IMG/VR virus record: IMGVR_UViG_3300021962_000190
Location: 1-46,193 of that record
Reading direction: 5' to 3' (one strand)
DNA length: 46,193 bases
Origin: a virus
Shown piece by piece: positions 7,631 to 15,114 of this stretch (position 1 is the first letter of the stretch; every line of letters starts with the position of its first letter). Under the pieces are notes generated by a model. That model was given only the letters and a program-made list of their open reading frames with translations, did no database searches and had not been told where the DNA came from. The position numbers were made by a program, and so were the translations under genes.

Positions 7631-9205
7631 ATGTATAAAAGATATTTTATTTCTATTTTAACTGTTTTTTCATTTACTGTTTCTACTACTTCGTTAGCAG
7701 AAGCTACTTCTGGCAAAGATAATTCTCAACTATCTGCAAGAAACAGCAAGAAAACTGTTAAAAACAAAAAGAAAAAAAATACTCTTTCATACAATAAAAT
7801 TCAAAAACTTAATAAATCAAAAGTTGCTACTGCAACTGCTCCTGTAAAATTTAATTTTACTTTAGATTTGTCAATTCCAAAAATCTCTGCTGATAAAGCT
7901 TATGACCTAGGATATACCGGTCAAGATGTATATGTAGCTGTTATCGACAGCGGTATTGAAACTGCTCATCCATTCTTTCAGAATCGGGTAGCACTAGAAG
8001 CTTGCTTTGCTGATACATGTCCAAATGGACAATCATCTATGATTGGACCCGGAGCAGCAAGACCCGTGCATTGGCACGGTACTCATGTTGCCGGTATTAT
8101 AGCCGGTAAAAACAATGCCTTTCATGGAGTTGCTCCATCTGCAAAAATCATTGCTATTAATGTTTTTGATCCTCTGAATGGAGCTACAGATGAAAACATT
8201 GTAAATGCTCTTAATTGGATATCTTCACTATCTTCGCAATATAATATTGCTTCTGTCAACATGTCTCTTGGTGGCAGTGCAATATTTAAATCTACTTGCG
8301 ACGATTATATTCCATCAATGACTCAAGCTATTAAACAGTTGAAAGACAAAAACATTGCAACTGTAGTTGCTTCTGGAAATTCTTATGCAGTGGGAATGTC
8401 TGCACCCGCATGCATTTCTTACGCTGTAAGCGTTGCTGCAACATCTACATGGACTGATAAAGTTACAGAATTTTCAAATATATCTCAGTATACAACTTTG
8501 GCTGCTCCAGGTTTAACGATTAATTCATCAAAACTAATGGGCTCATATAGTGCTTCTTCCGGAACATCTATGGCTGCTCCACACGTTGCTGGAGCTTTTG
8601 CTGTATATCGTTCTAAATTTGGAGTACAATCTGTTGACAAAGTTGTTTCTGATTTTCAATCAACTTCAGTTGCTGCTTTAGATTCTTATAGTGGTATATA
8701 TTCTAAAAGAATAGATTTTACTAAACTATTTACTGGACAAGATCCAGTTACCACTACAACTTCTACCACATCTACCACTTCAACTACTACATCTACAACT
8801 ACAACTACTATACCCACAACTACAACAACAATTCCATCATCAACTACTAGTACTACAACTAGCACTACTGTCACTACAGTACCAGTTACAACTACTACTG
8901 TAATATCTACTAATTTTATTGCGACTCCGTCTATCAATAGAATTAGAAAAGTTGCAACTGGTTGGTATGGAATTACTTTAAGATATTATACTTACGCTAA
9001 TAATTCTCCTTATAATATAAATATATATTGCTATCAATCAATAACTTCACCAGTTGCATATTCCACTTCCTTTAGGTATAATAGTGGAACTTTGTTAAAC
9101 TATGAATTCAATACCAATTATGATATAAATTATTGTAGAGCTACTGCCGTTAATTCTAATGGTCAATCTAGTCTCTACAGCAATTACGAGGAGATTACTA
9201 ATTAG
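7631..9205 (+). CDS. Secreted subtilisin-family (S8) serine protease
   Basis: A 524-aa preproprotein. Residues 1-26 form a signal peptide (basic MYKRY, hydrophobic core, AEA cleavage region). The propeptide-like segment to about 95 is lysine-rich. The catalytic triad is intact: D106 in VAVIDSG, H152 in HGTHVAG and S313 in SGTSMAAPH; SGNS supplies the oxyanion Asn. A Thr/Ser-only linker (about 372-420, TTTTST-type repeats) leads to a C-terminal beta-rich domain. Thr-rich linkers of this kind are common in actinobacterial exported proteins. It would act outside the cell, perhaps on envelope proteins. Such a host-like secreted protease is unusual in a phage operon and may be acquired. Confidence 0.9.
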   Translation: MYKRYFISILTVFSFTVSTTSLAEATSGKDNSQLSARNSKKTVKNKKKKNTLSYNKIQKLNKSKVATATAPVKFNFTLDLSIPKISADKAYDLGYTGQDVYVAVIDSGIETAHPFFQNRVALEACFADTCPNGQSSMIGPGAARPVHWHGTHVAGIIAGKNNAFHGVAPSAKIIAINVFDPLNGATDENIVNALNWISSLSSQYNIASVNMSLGGSAIFKSTCDDYIPSMTQAIKQLKDKNIATVVASGNSYAVGMSAPACISYAVSVAATSTWTDKVTEFSNISQYTTLAAPGLTINSSKLMGSYSASSGTSMAAPHVAGAFAVYRSKFGVQSVDKVVSDFQSTSVAALDSYSGIYSKRIDFTKLFTGQDPVTTTTSTTSTTSTTTSTTTTTIPTTTTTIPSSTTSTTTSTTVTTVPVTTTTVISTNFIATPSINRIRKVATGWYGITLRYYTYANNSPYNINIYCYQSITSPVAYSTSFRYNSGTLLNYEFNTNYDINYCRATAVNSNGQSSLYSNYEEITN

Positions 9206-9667
9206 TGTCTACTAATAAATTTAGCTATAAAGTGGATTTATCTAATCCAAGATATATGTATCATCCTTTTATAGCTCCTGATTTATATCGGAAAGACTGA
9301 AAAAACTAGAGCCTTACTTTTAAGCGCTCAAGAAGAACCATCTATTTTAATAGATAATCCTTCTAATACAATTAATCAAGTTTTTTCCGACGCTAAATTA
9401 GAATACATACCTTTAACTAAATACACACATGCAATCGTAGATGCTTACGCCATGAATAAATATTTACCTATTAATGTTAATGCTACTAATTTATTTAGAC
9501 AAAATTTTAATATTTATCAAATAAATTCTGTAGTTAGAGGTAATTGTTTAATATATGGTTCATTAAATCAATATGGTCAAACTGAATATTCTAATTATTC
9601 AGTTCCTTATGATTTTATAATAGCAGCTACTAGAATAGAAGATATTAACTACTACGGATATGAGTGA
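9205..9667 (+). CDS. Hypothetical protein requiring a +1 frameshift at CGG (9289)
   Basis: A GTG start overlaps the protease stop (TAGTG) and has a GAGGAG ribosome site 11 bases upstream. Reading proceeds 28 codons to TAT-CGG, then meets TGA at 9298. Skipping one base at 9289 (C-GGA read as Gly) opens a frame without stops to TAA/TGA at 9667, giving 153 aa (462 coding bases after the skip, divisible by three). The junction reads APDLY-G-KTEKT. No family is recognised, but identical +1 sites occur in three other genes here. Without recoding the second part could start at ATG 9452. Confidence 0.65.
9289..9292 (+). other. Putative +1 recoding site CGGA
   Basis: Zero-frame TAT CGG AAA GAC TGA becomes TAT C-GGA AAG ACT GAA. 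The zero-frame stop lies two codons after CGG. P-site slippage from TAT to ATC would not re-pair, so A-site reading of C-GGA as glycine is the more natural explanation. Confidence 0.55.
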
Positions 9668-9673
9668 TATACC

Positions 9674-9820
9674 ATGACCACAATTACTGACGAACGTCCT
9701 ATTAATTATATTAAAATCCCTGCATTAAATAATGCAGTTTTACTTTCTTATTCAGAGCTTAACTCTTACACAGACTGGATTAAGCACATTTTATCTGTAT
9801 TAGATACTTATAAAAACTAG
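9674..9820 (+). CDS. Hypothetical protein, 48 aa
   Basis: A short ATG frame ending just before tRNA-Leu. Composition is ordinary and soluble (MTTITDERPINYIKIPALNN). It follows the frameshifted gene by six bases. No function can be given. Confidence 0.45.
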   Translation: MTTITDERPINYIKIPALNNAVLLSYSELNSYTDWIKHILSVLDTYKN

Positions 9821-9829
9821 TCTCACCAT

Positions 9830-9918
9830 GCCCGAGTGGCGGAATAGGCAGACGCAAGAGACTTAAAATCTTTCGCCCTTTATCGGGCGTGCCGGTTCAA
9901 GTCCGGCCTCGGGTACCA
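9830..9918 (+). tRNA. tRNA-Leu(UAA) with encoded CCA
   Basis: Acceptor stem GCCCGAG (9830-9836) pairs with CTCGGGT (9908-9914). The anticodon loop CTTAAAA gives UAA. A long variable arm (CGCCC...GGGCG) is typical of tRNA-Leu. A T arm with GGTTCAAGTCC is present, and CCA is encoded at 9916-9918. It reads the UUA codon favoured by this AT-rich genome. Confidence 0.95.
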
Positions 9919-9943
9919 TCTCTAAACAGAAAGACATTACTTT

Positions 9944-10249
9944 ATGGCAGAAACTCAAAAGCAAATGAATTTATCTTGGCATGATAAAGCTGCTTGTAAA
10001 GGAAAAAGTGAAATATTCTTTGGACCTTATAACGAAAGAACAGGAGCCAAAGAAAAACGTGAAGCACTTGCTCGTCAAATATGTGCTTCTTGTCCAGCTT
10101 TACTACCTTGTAGAGACCATGCTAGAAACTTTGCTGAATACGGTTTCTGGGGTGGTGAATCAGAAGAAGAACGTTCTGCTGGTGGATACAAAGTATCTAA
10201 TCCAGTAATAAAACGTAGAATGAGAAACCAAAAGAAAAAAGCTTCTTAA
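9944..10249 (+). CDS. whiB-like: WhiB-family iron-sulfur transcriptional regulator
   Basis: A 101-aa WhiB/Wbl protein. Four cysteines form the [4Fe-4S] ligand set: C18 and the CASCPALLPC group (C47, C50, C56). They are followed by the family turn GFWGG and a basic C-terminus (KRRMRNQKKKAS) that would contact DNA. Wbl proteins bind the host sigma factor region 4 and retune transcription; phage copies are known to redirect the host. It sits between tRNA-Leu and tRNA-Asn. This family is the best indicator of an actinobacterial host. Confidence 0.93.
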   Translation: MAETQKQMNLSWHDKAACKGKSEIFFGPYNERTGAKEKREALARQICASCPALLPCRDHARNFAEYGFWGGESEEERSAGGYKVSNPVIKRRMRNQKKKAS

Positions 10250-10253
10250 TCTA

Positions 10254-10326
10254 ACCCAGGTAGCTCAGCTGGCAGAGCAAGTGACTGTTAATCACTGGGT
10301 CGTAGGTTCGAACCCTACCCTGGGTG
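10254..10326 (+). tRNA. tRNA-Asn(GUU)
   Basis: Acceptor ACCCAGG pairs with CCTGGGT (10319-10325). The D arm is TAGCTCAGCTGGCAGAGC, the anticodon loop CTGTTAA (GUU), the T loop TTCGAAC and the discriminator G at 10326. No CCA is encoded. The next gene's ATG starts two bases later. Confidence 0.95.
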
Positions 10327-10328
10327 CT

Positions 10329-10607
10329 ATGAAAAATATTAAAGCAGATTCAAATGATTTCTGCGTAGACTGTTCTGTTGATACAGTTCTTATCGGAGAA
10401 TACTACATGGTTCATGATCATGTATGGTTTGAATCAGGAATGACAAAAACTTCAGGAATGCTTTGCATTTCTTGTTTAGAAAAAAGAATAAAAAGACAAT
10501 TAAATTCTGAAGATTTTAAAGATCTTCCTATTAATAATATATCTATAGTTCGTTCTTCTAAATTACTTTTAAGATTATTAAACAAAAAGGACACTTATGG
10601 ACAATGA
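10329..10607 (+). CDS. Zinc-binding phage protein beginning directly after tRNA-Asn
   Basis: Two CxxC pairs (FCVDCSVDT near residues 12-15 and LCISCLEKR near 46-49) with EYYMV between them form a likely zinc site. Proteins of this pattern are frequent in actinophages, role unknown. The frame also reads back into the tRNA, but ATG 10329 is the first start outside it and gives the expected N-terminus. There is no room for a ribosome site other than the tRNA itself, so translation may be leaderless after tRNA processing. Confidence 0.75.
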   Translation: MKNIKADSNDFCVDCSVDTVLIGEYYMVHDHVWFESGMTKTSGMLCISCLEKRIKRQLNSEDFKDLPINNISIVRSSKLLLRLLNKKDTYGQ

Positions 10608-11109
10608 GTCTATTTTAAAAAATATTAATGTTATCTTAGAATCTCTTGATAATAGACAAGACCATGCTTATATTTTTGGTGTAAACACTCAAAATGAAGC
10701 AGGTGAAGATTCTGTTTCTATTACTGAAATTACTCATTATCACGATGTTTATTCAATGCTAGCTGATCCAGATGTTATATCTGAAGCAAAAAAATATCCA
10801 GCTGTACTTGTTACAACAGGTGGATGGGCTGTTCAATTTACTCCAAACGAAGACGATAATATTACTCAAATTCCTCCTTCTGAACATCCAAACAGAAAAC
10901 GTGTTATTCTTAGAGCGATGTATACCAAAGAAGAAGAATTTGCTACTTGTGTTATTCTAGAAGATGAAGAACCAATGTTTGACGACCAAGGCAACGGCAT
11001 GCTTGCCGATGCTATTATGAGTCTATATCATAACCCTGATACAAAATCTTCTCAACTCCTAACTCAAGCAGATATTCTTACATCATCAAATGATGATGAT
11101 ATTATCTAA
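10597..11109 (+). CDS. Hypothetical acidic protein, 170 aa
   Basis: A soluble acidic protein with a helical start (ILKNINVILESLDN) and an alpha/beta core containing VLVTTGGWAVQF. The C-terminus is acidic (SSNDDDII). It overlaps the preceding gene by 11 bases. No family is assigned with confidence. Confidence 0.65.
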   Translation: MDNESILKNINVILESLDNRQDHAYIFGVNTQNEAGEDSVSITEITHYHDVYSMLADPDVISEAKKYPAVLVTTGGWAVQFTPNEDDNITQIPPSEHPNRKRVILRAMYTKEEEFATCVILEDEEPMFDDQGNGMLADAIMSLYHNPDTKSSQLLTQADILTSSNDDDII

Positions 11110-11118
11110 TATATTTTT

Positions 11119-11190
11119 ATGAAAGACTTTATTTTTATAATGGCAATAGCTACTGCTCTCGTATATTTTTTGGACAGAAAAAAATGGTAA
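11119..11190 (+). CDS. Tiny membrane protein (23 aa)
   Basis: An ATG frame of 23 codons consisting of one hydrophobic helix (FIFIMAIATALVYF) with a basic end (LDRKKW). It overlaps the next gene by seven bases. It is plausible as a small membrane peptide but too short for certainty. Confidence 0.35.
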   Translation: MKDFIFIMAIATALVYFLDRKKW

Positions 11191-11342
11191 TTTACATACT
11201 AACATTTATTGGAGCTCTTTGGGGCGTTTTAACTCTTCTATCATTTCGCGTAGAAGATGAATACATTCAAGAACTTTTTGAATCTGCTCGTAGTGCAGAA
11301 TATTCAAAAAATGCAACAAGACAATCTCACGGATCAGAGTAG
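11184..11342 (+). CDS. Small single-span membrane protein (52 aa)
   Basis: The N-terminal 20 residues form a hydrophobic span (YILTFIGALWGVLTLLSF) followed by a charged soluble tail. It overlaps the preceding tiny gene (ATGGTAA). Function is unknown. Confidence 0.45.
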   Translation: MVIYILTFIGALWGVLTLLSFRVEDEYIQELFESARSAEYSKNATRQSHGSE

Positions 11343-11370
11343 CATTTGACGTTTAACGATACCGAAAGTT

Positions 11371-11400
11371 GACACCTGTGGCAACTATTGGTGTCGCCAC
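11371..11400 (+). ncRNA. H-type pseudoknot directly upstream of tRNA-Lys
   Basis: GACACC (11371-11376) pairs with GGTGTC (11390-11395), while GTGGC (11378-11382) in its loop pairs with GCCAC (11396-11400). This is a classic H-type pseudoknot with 6- and 5-bp stems. It ends three bases before the tRNA-Lys gene, where it could influence processing of the tRNA 5' end or act as a stable leader. Confidence 0.5.
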
Positions 11401-11402
11401 AA

Positions 11403-11475
11403 GCGCCTTTAGCTCAGTTGGTAGAGCACCGGACTTTTAATCCGTTGGTCCTGGGTTCGAGCCCCAGAGGGCGCA
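11403..11475 (+). tRNA. tRNA-Lys(UUU)
   Basis: Acceptor GCGCCTT pairs with AGGGCGC (11468-11474). The D arm is canonical, the anticodon loop CTTTTAA gives UUU, and the T loop is TTCGAGC. No CCA is encoded. The next CDS begins two bases after the discriminator A. Confidence 0.95.
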
Positions 11476-11477
11476 CT

Positions 11478-11672
11478 ATGACAATTGATAAAAAACCTTA
11501 TGTTAAAGATGTATATTCTTTAGAAACTTTAATTCTAAATTTTATACCATCTGCTCAATTCATATATGATATACATGGTCAATTAATTATCTATACAGAT
11601 TTAATGACAGATGACGATGGTAATCTTATTGAATTTAAACACAATCCTAAACTAAAAAAGAAAATTCTATAA
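11478..11672 (+). CDS. Hypothetical protein, 64 aa, starting right after tRNA-Lys
   Basis: A small soluble protein (MTIDKKPYVKDVYSLETL). The frame reads backward into the tRNA, but ATG 11478 is the sensible start. It shares the discriminator-CT-ATG junction with the genes behind tRNA-Asn and tRNA-Met. Function is unknown. Confidence 0.6.
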   Translation: MTIDKKPYVKDVYSLETLILNFIPSAQFIYDIHGQLIIYTDLMTDDDGNLIEFKHNPKLKKKIL

Positions 11673-11681
11673 AGGAGTTAT

Positions 11682-12017
11682 ATGTCAAACTTTAAACAAC
11701 AAGCAAAAGATACCAGAACTCCAGAAGAAATTGCTATACAATCTGCAATGAATTCTCATTATAATATGATGATGCCAATGCGTAATGCAGAACATGTTCG
11801 CATACATCATCCTATCACTACTCTTGATTATCATTTTTCTACAAATGATCAAAAGTTTTATTCTATGATGTCTGATCTTTATTCTAAAGGTCTTGATAAA
11901 AAACTTCAATCAGAGTTTGATTACTTTGCAACTCTAGATTCAAAGTGGTCTACTATTAAGAATCAGGTTGATAATTATATCAACTCTCTTAATTCAGGAG
12001 AAACCACAAATGTCTGA
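11682..12017 (+). CDS. Hypothetical protein, 111 aa
   Basis: A soluble, methionine- and histidine-rich N-terminal half (SHYNMMMPMRNAEHVRIHH) with a helical C-terminal half. An AAAGGAG ribosome site precedes the ATG. It overlaps the next gene by eight bases. No family is recognised. Confidence 0.6.
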   Translation: MSNFKQQAKDTRTPEEIAIQSAMNSHYNMMMPMRNAEHVRIHHPITTLDYHFSTNDQKFYSMMSDLYSKGLDKKLQSEFDYFATLDSKWSTIKNQVDNYINSLNSGETTNV

Positions 12018-12159
12018 TATAAAAGAAATTACTTCTTTAGTAGATAAAACTATTGCTCAAATATCTGGAAGAGAACTTGTCTCTTCTTCTGAGATGACAG
12101 ATCTACTTTTAGACATTAGGCTTTATTTAATCCAACTTGAAGAAAAGGCTCTTGTATGA
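12010..12159 (+). CDS. Hypothetical helical protein, 49 aa
   Basis: ATG 12010 is chosen because AGGAG (11996-12000) lies at the right distance. An in-frame upstream ATG at 11968 has no such site. The protein is a short, amphipathic helical sequence and overlaps both neighbours, as expected in a coupled operon. Confidence 0.5.
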   Translation: MSDIKEITSLVDKTIAQISGRELVSSSEMTDLLLDIRLYLIQLEEKALV

Positions 12160-12371
12160 AAGTTAAATTTACTGCAGAAATTACAATGGATATTCCTGGA
12201 GAATTTCAAGATGACGCTCTTGCTGTCTCTGCAATTTCCCGGGAACTTGAAGAACGTTTAGACATTGGTTGTGAATACGAAGACGATATGTCTGATGAGC
12301 TTGTATTTAAAACCGCTAAAATTCGTAGTTACTTTGTAACTGCAGGAAGAATTAAAACTACAAATGTCTAA
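12156..12371 (+). CDS. Hypothetical protein, 71 aa
   Basis: A small acidic beta-alpha protein (MKVKFTAEITMDIPGEF) overlapping the previous stop (ATGA) and the next start. No family is recognised. Confidence 0.55.
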   Translation: MKVKFTAEITMDIPGEFQDDALAVSAISRELEERLDIGCEYEDDMSDELVFKTAKIRSYFVTAGRIKTTNV

Positions 12372-12645
12372 TACTTTAAATGAGTACGATGAACTCCGTA
12401 TTGGAGATATGGTTGGCCATCCTATTAAAAGAATGGTAATAGCTTATACTAAACGCAATGACCGTGTCGTAGGCGATGTATATGCTTCCTGGGTAACCAT
12501 ATGTGTCAATAAAGAAGAATTTCACCCATACGTAGTATGGACCGTTATAGCTCGTCCTGAAGGCTTTGTTGCCGAATCAGGAGACTATTGTTCTTCTTTA
12601 GAAGACGCCTTAAAAGCATACAAAAAACGTGGTGGTGAAAATTAA
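12364..12645 (+). CDS. Hypothetical phage protein, 93 aa
   Basis: A small alpha/beta protein with the ending AESGDY-x-LEDALKAYKKRGG, a pattern that recurs in small phage proteins of unknown role. It is the last gene of this tightly overlapping run, followed by the only long non-coding interval in this part of the window. Confidence 0.6.
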   Translation: MSNTLNEYDELRIGDMVGHPIKRMVIAYTKRNDRVVGDVYASWVTICVNKEEFHPYVVWTVIARPEGFVAESGDYCSSLEDALKAYKKRGGEN

Positions 12646-12776
12646 GATAATGTTTCCCGTGAGAAACATCTACAATTTAAGCCACTTGGGAGCTTACAGT
12701 CCCCAAAAGTAAATTACTTTAAAGCGGTACCAACTACTATTTTGTAAGAGCTACGGCAAAATAGTGCGCAACTGTA
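12646..12776 (+). ncRNA. Non-coding interval with two good hairpins
   Basis: Two stems stand out. ATGTTTC/GAAACAT (12650-12656 with 12663-12669) has a six-base loop. ACTATTTTG/CAAAATAGT (12736-12744 with 12757-12765) is nine pairs with a twelve-base loop. Between them TTGGG and CCCAA can form a weaker stem. No plus-strand gene is visible. It may be a structured RNA or the processed end of the preceding operon. Confidence 0.3.
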
Positions 12777-12995
12777 TTATTTAAAATAAAATGAATCTAC
12801 ATGCGCTTTATGTTTTCTTAGATTATCTCTTTTAGACTCTTCATAATGGAAATATCCATGATCATAGTCTTCTATTGATCTAGAAGTAAAAACGAATAAT
12901 GTAGAAATTAATACTGATGTTAAAATAATAAATGTAATCATGTCGTATATAGTATCATTTTCTTTGTGAAAATTTGCACGATATTTACTAGACAT
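12777..12995 (-). CDS. Possible small membrane protein on the minus strand (72 aa)
   Basis: The frame encodes a charged N-terminus, one clear hydrophobic span (MITFIILTSVLISTLFVF) and a charged C-terminal tail, which looks more like a protein than like noise. It is the only minus-strand frame in a 42-kb plus-strand tract and has no obvious ribosome site, so it may be chance. Confidence 0.3.
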   Translation of the reverse strand: MSSKYRANFHKENDTIYDMITFIILTSVLISTLFVFTSRSIEDYDHGYFHYEESKRDNLRKHKAHVDSFYFK

Positions 12996-13006
12996 CAGTC
13001 ACATCA

Positions 13007-13079
13007 GGGCCGTTAGCTCAGCGGTTAGAGCAGGGCACTCATAATGCCTTGGCCGTAGGTTCGATCCCTACACGGCCCA
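13007..13079 (+). tRNA. tRNA-Met(CAU) or tRNA-Ile2
   Basis: Acceptor GGGCCGT pairs with ACGGCCC (13072-13078). The anticodon loop CTCATAA gives CAU and the T loop is TTCGATC. The standard elongator shape (not the initiator C-A mismatch) leaves Met or lysidine-modified Ile. The next CDS starts two bases after the discriminator A. Confidence 0.93.
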
Positions 13080-13081
13080 CT

Positions 13082-13228
13082 ATGTTATTTACATTGTTTG
13101 ATTTTATATATTTATTTTATATAGCAATCACTGAATCTTTATTTGTTCAACTAAGTGCAATTATTATTTTTTATTGTGTTGCTTGGTTTTTAAAGCAACC
13201 AACAAAAAACTGGTACGATTACGATTAA
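13082..13228 (+). CDS. Small membrane protein starting directly after tRNA-Met (48 aa)
   Basis: The product is almost wholly hydrophobic (LFDFIYLFYIAITES and AIIIFYCVAWFL), consistent with two short spans, and ends in a hydrophilic tail. The ATG sits two bases behind the tRNA, without its own ribosome site. Function is unknown. Confidence 0.5.
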   Translation: MLFTLFDFIYLFYIAITESLFVQLSAIIIFYCVAWFLKQPTKNWYDYD

Positions 13229-13237
13229 AGGATAAAA

Positions 13238-13498
13238 ATGCAAACTACTCAATGGCTTCCCATTCGTTCTCAAAATTACTACGGTTGGCAACTTTCTGTT
13301 GGCAACATTCCAGAAAACTCTCAAGTCTGGATTGGCAATAATAGATCAGCTATTCTATATCGTTTAGCTTCTAAATTATTTCATCCTGAAGATCAAACTT
13401 ATACTTTGACTTTTGAATTAGATGGTACTACAATGCCTCCATTGAAATGCCATCCTAATACAACTTTGTCTGTTAAAGTTTTATCTGCATTAGATTAA
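13238..13498 (+). CDS. Hypothetical protein, 86 aa
   Basis: A beta-rich small protein (VGNIPENSQVWIGN; TYTLTFELDGTTMPP). An AAAGGAT ribosome site is present. It lies two bases before the next gene. No family is recognised. Confidence 0.6.
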   Translation: MQTTQWLPIRSQNYYGWQLSVGNIPENSQVWIGNNRSAILYRLASKLFHPEDQTYTLTFELDGTTMPPLKCHPNTTLSVKVLSALD

Positions 13499-13500
13499 TT

Positions 13501-13797
13501 ATGAAAAACTTATTTATAAAATTTATATCTATTTTTAAAAAGCAAGAGCAGAATACTCCTGACTATCAGTTCATCGTTCATCACTGTCGTGCAACTGATA
13601 GAGTGTTCTTTGGTCCATTTAAAAATCATCGTGAACTTGATGAATTTTTTCAAGACCCAAAGAACGCAGGGATTCATTGCGCTGTAGAACTTCTTATTTC
13701 TCCAAACGTTTCAAAAGAACGTTATTGGTATAATCCAAACGATTATCTTTTAGAACATCATTCTTACTTATTTGAAAGAGAACCTCTTAATGCCTAG
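13501..13797 (+). CDS. Hypothetical protein, 98 aa
   Basis: An N-terminal basic hydrophobic stretch (MKNLFIKFISIFKKQ) could be an amphipathic membrane anchor. A soluble alpha/beta domain follows (VHHCRATDRVFFGPF). Its stop overlaps the next start. Function is unknown. Confidence 0.6.
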   Translation: MKNLFIKFISIFKKQEQNTPDYQFIVHHCRATDRVFFGPFKNHRELDEFFQDPKNAGIHCAVELLISPNVSKERYWYNPNDYLLEHHSYLFEREPLNA

Positions 13798-13993
13798 GTA
13801 TAACCTTAATCATGAAGATGTAAACATCATTGTTGATGCTCTTGATAGAAAAGCTTCTCAAGCTGCTTCTTCTCGAGAGCATACAAGAATTATTTCTTTA
13901 AGAGATAGAATTCTTTTGAAAATTTCCAACAATGATGAAATTGATGTTTGGGCTGCTTTTCAATCTAAAGCAAATATAGATCCTATAAAGTAA
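13790..13993 (+). CDS. Hypothetical helical protein, 67 aa
   Basis: ATG 13790 overlaps the preceding stop (ATGCCTAG) and is preferred to the in-frame ATG at 13772. The product is helical (VNIIVDALDRKASQAASS). No function is assigned. Confidence 0.5.
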   Translation: MPRYNLNHEDVNIIVDALDRKASQAASSREHTRIISLRDRILLKISNNDEIDVWAAFQSKANIDPIK

Positions 13994-14032
13994 AACTCAT
14001 ACAAAATAACAAACTCACATTGGAGCATTATT

Positions 14033-14554
14033 ATGGGAATGGATGTTTACGGTCGTAAACCTAAAAACGAAAAAGGCGAATACTTTCGCAACAACCTTTG
14101 GTGGTGGCGTCCTTTGTGGGGTTATGTTGAAGATAATTACCCAGAAATAGCAGAAAAAGTTCCATATGCCCACTCTAATGATGGCGATGGCTTAAACGCC
14201 GTACAGGCTAAAATTTTAGCTAATAAACTAAAAGCTGATTTGAAATCTGGAAAAGTTAAAAGATATGAAACAGAATATAAAGCTTATGTAGAAAGCCTTC
14301 CTATGGAAGACTGCCAGTATTGTGAAACTACTGGCAAACGTGCTTGGAACGCTACTCATTTCGCTGTATCCGAATCTGTTAAACAGGATCCTAATGCAGA
14401 AATGAATGACAAAGGCGAATATATTCTAGAGTGCAACTCTTGTAAAGGACTTGGCAAAGTTGAACATTTTTTAAATCATTACCCTTTTGCTGAAGAAAAT
14501 GTAAAAGAGTTTGCGGAGTTTTTAGAAAATTCTGGTGGATTTTCTATTTATTAA
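14033..14554 (+). CDS. Phage zinc-binding protein (MGMDVYG family)
   Basis: The 173-aa protein starts MGMDVYGRKP, a start I associate with a conserved phage protein family of unknown role. It carries two CxxC pairs, CQYCETTG (near 98-101) and CNSCKGLG (near 142-145). These resemble half-sites of a DnaJ-type zinc ribbon. A GGAG ribosome site precedes it. Confidence 0.75.
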   Translation: MGMDVYGRKPKNEKGEYFRNNLWWWRPLWGYVEDNYPEIAEKVPYAHSNDGDGLNAVQAKILANKLKADLKSGKVKRYETEYKAYVESLPMEDCQYCETTGKRAWNATHFAVSESVKQDPNAEMNDKGEYILECNSCKGLGKVEHFLNHYPFAEENVKEFAEFLENSGGFSIY

Positions 14555-14557
14555 GGT

Positions 14558-14639
14558 TTAGCCAGTGCATGGCATATGGGAACTTAAATGATACATCAAC
14601 TGTGTATAGAGTAAAATCTATCGTATCATCACTGGCTAA
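14558..14639 (+). ncRNA. Structured RNA candidate A
   Basis: TTAGCCAGTG (14558-14567) pairs with CACTGGCTAA (14630-14639), ten pairs. Immediately inside on the 3' side, ATGATAC (14588-14594) pairs with GTATCAT (14623-14629). An apical ATAGA/TCTAT stem (14606-14610 with 14617-14621) caps it. A 20-base 5' bulge remains. No U-tract follows, so it is not a simple terminator. It lies between two small genes. Confidence 0.55.
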
Positions 14640-14670
14640 TTAATTTATAAAATCAATATTAGGAGAATAT

Positions 14671-15105
14671 ATGGCTAAGAAAGCTATACCAAACAACTTT
14701 GAAAACACATATCTTATTTTTTATAATATTTTAGAAGACGGTACTAAAGATGTTCTTTGGTTTAAGTCTATCCAAAAAGCAAAAAATAAAGATGGTGATT
14801 TCTTAAGCTTTTTCGCAGTACCATCTAGCAAGTATGGAATCAGAATTCCAAAGAACGCCACTCACTGGTGTCTTGCTATTCTAGGCGGAGAAAAAGCGAA
14901 TGTTCTAATAGATGATTCTATTGCAGAACCAATGACTAAAAATGAATATCATTTAGTAGATGATATTTATGTACATTTTAATCGTTACGAAAAAAATGTA
15001 AAATTTATGATTGGTATGTCAGCTGAAGAATATTCTAAGAATAAATCTAAAGCTCGCAACAATATCAATTCTGAACTAACTAAAGTCAGTCAACTTTTGA
15101 ACTAG
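14671..15105 (+). CDS. Hypothetical protein, 144 aa
   Basis: A soluble beta-rich N-terminal domain and a helical tail. An AGGAG ribosome site precedes the start. It is flanked on both sides by structured RNA candidates, which isolates it from the neighbouring gene runs. No family is recognised. Confidence 0.65.
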   Translation: MAKKAIPNNFENTYLIFYNILEDGTKDVLWFKSIQKAKNKDGDFLSFFAVPSSKYGIRIPKNATHWCLAILGGEKANVLIDDSIAEPMTKNEYHLVDDIYVHFNRYEKNVKFMIGMSAEEYSKNKSKARNNINSELTKVSQLLN

Positions 15106-15114
15106 TAAAATTTA

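Noticed and set aside
8750-8890. ACTACAAC-type tandem repeats as a possible CRISPR or satellite
   Set aside because: They are in frame, encode a Thr/Ser linker and have no spacers, so this is protein low complexity.
8686-8937. Minus-strand frame rich in valine opposite the Thr-rich linker
   Set aside because: It is the antisense of ACT/ACA repeats and only mirrors the linker's low complexity.
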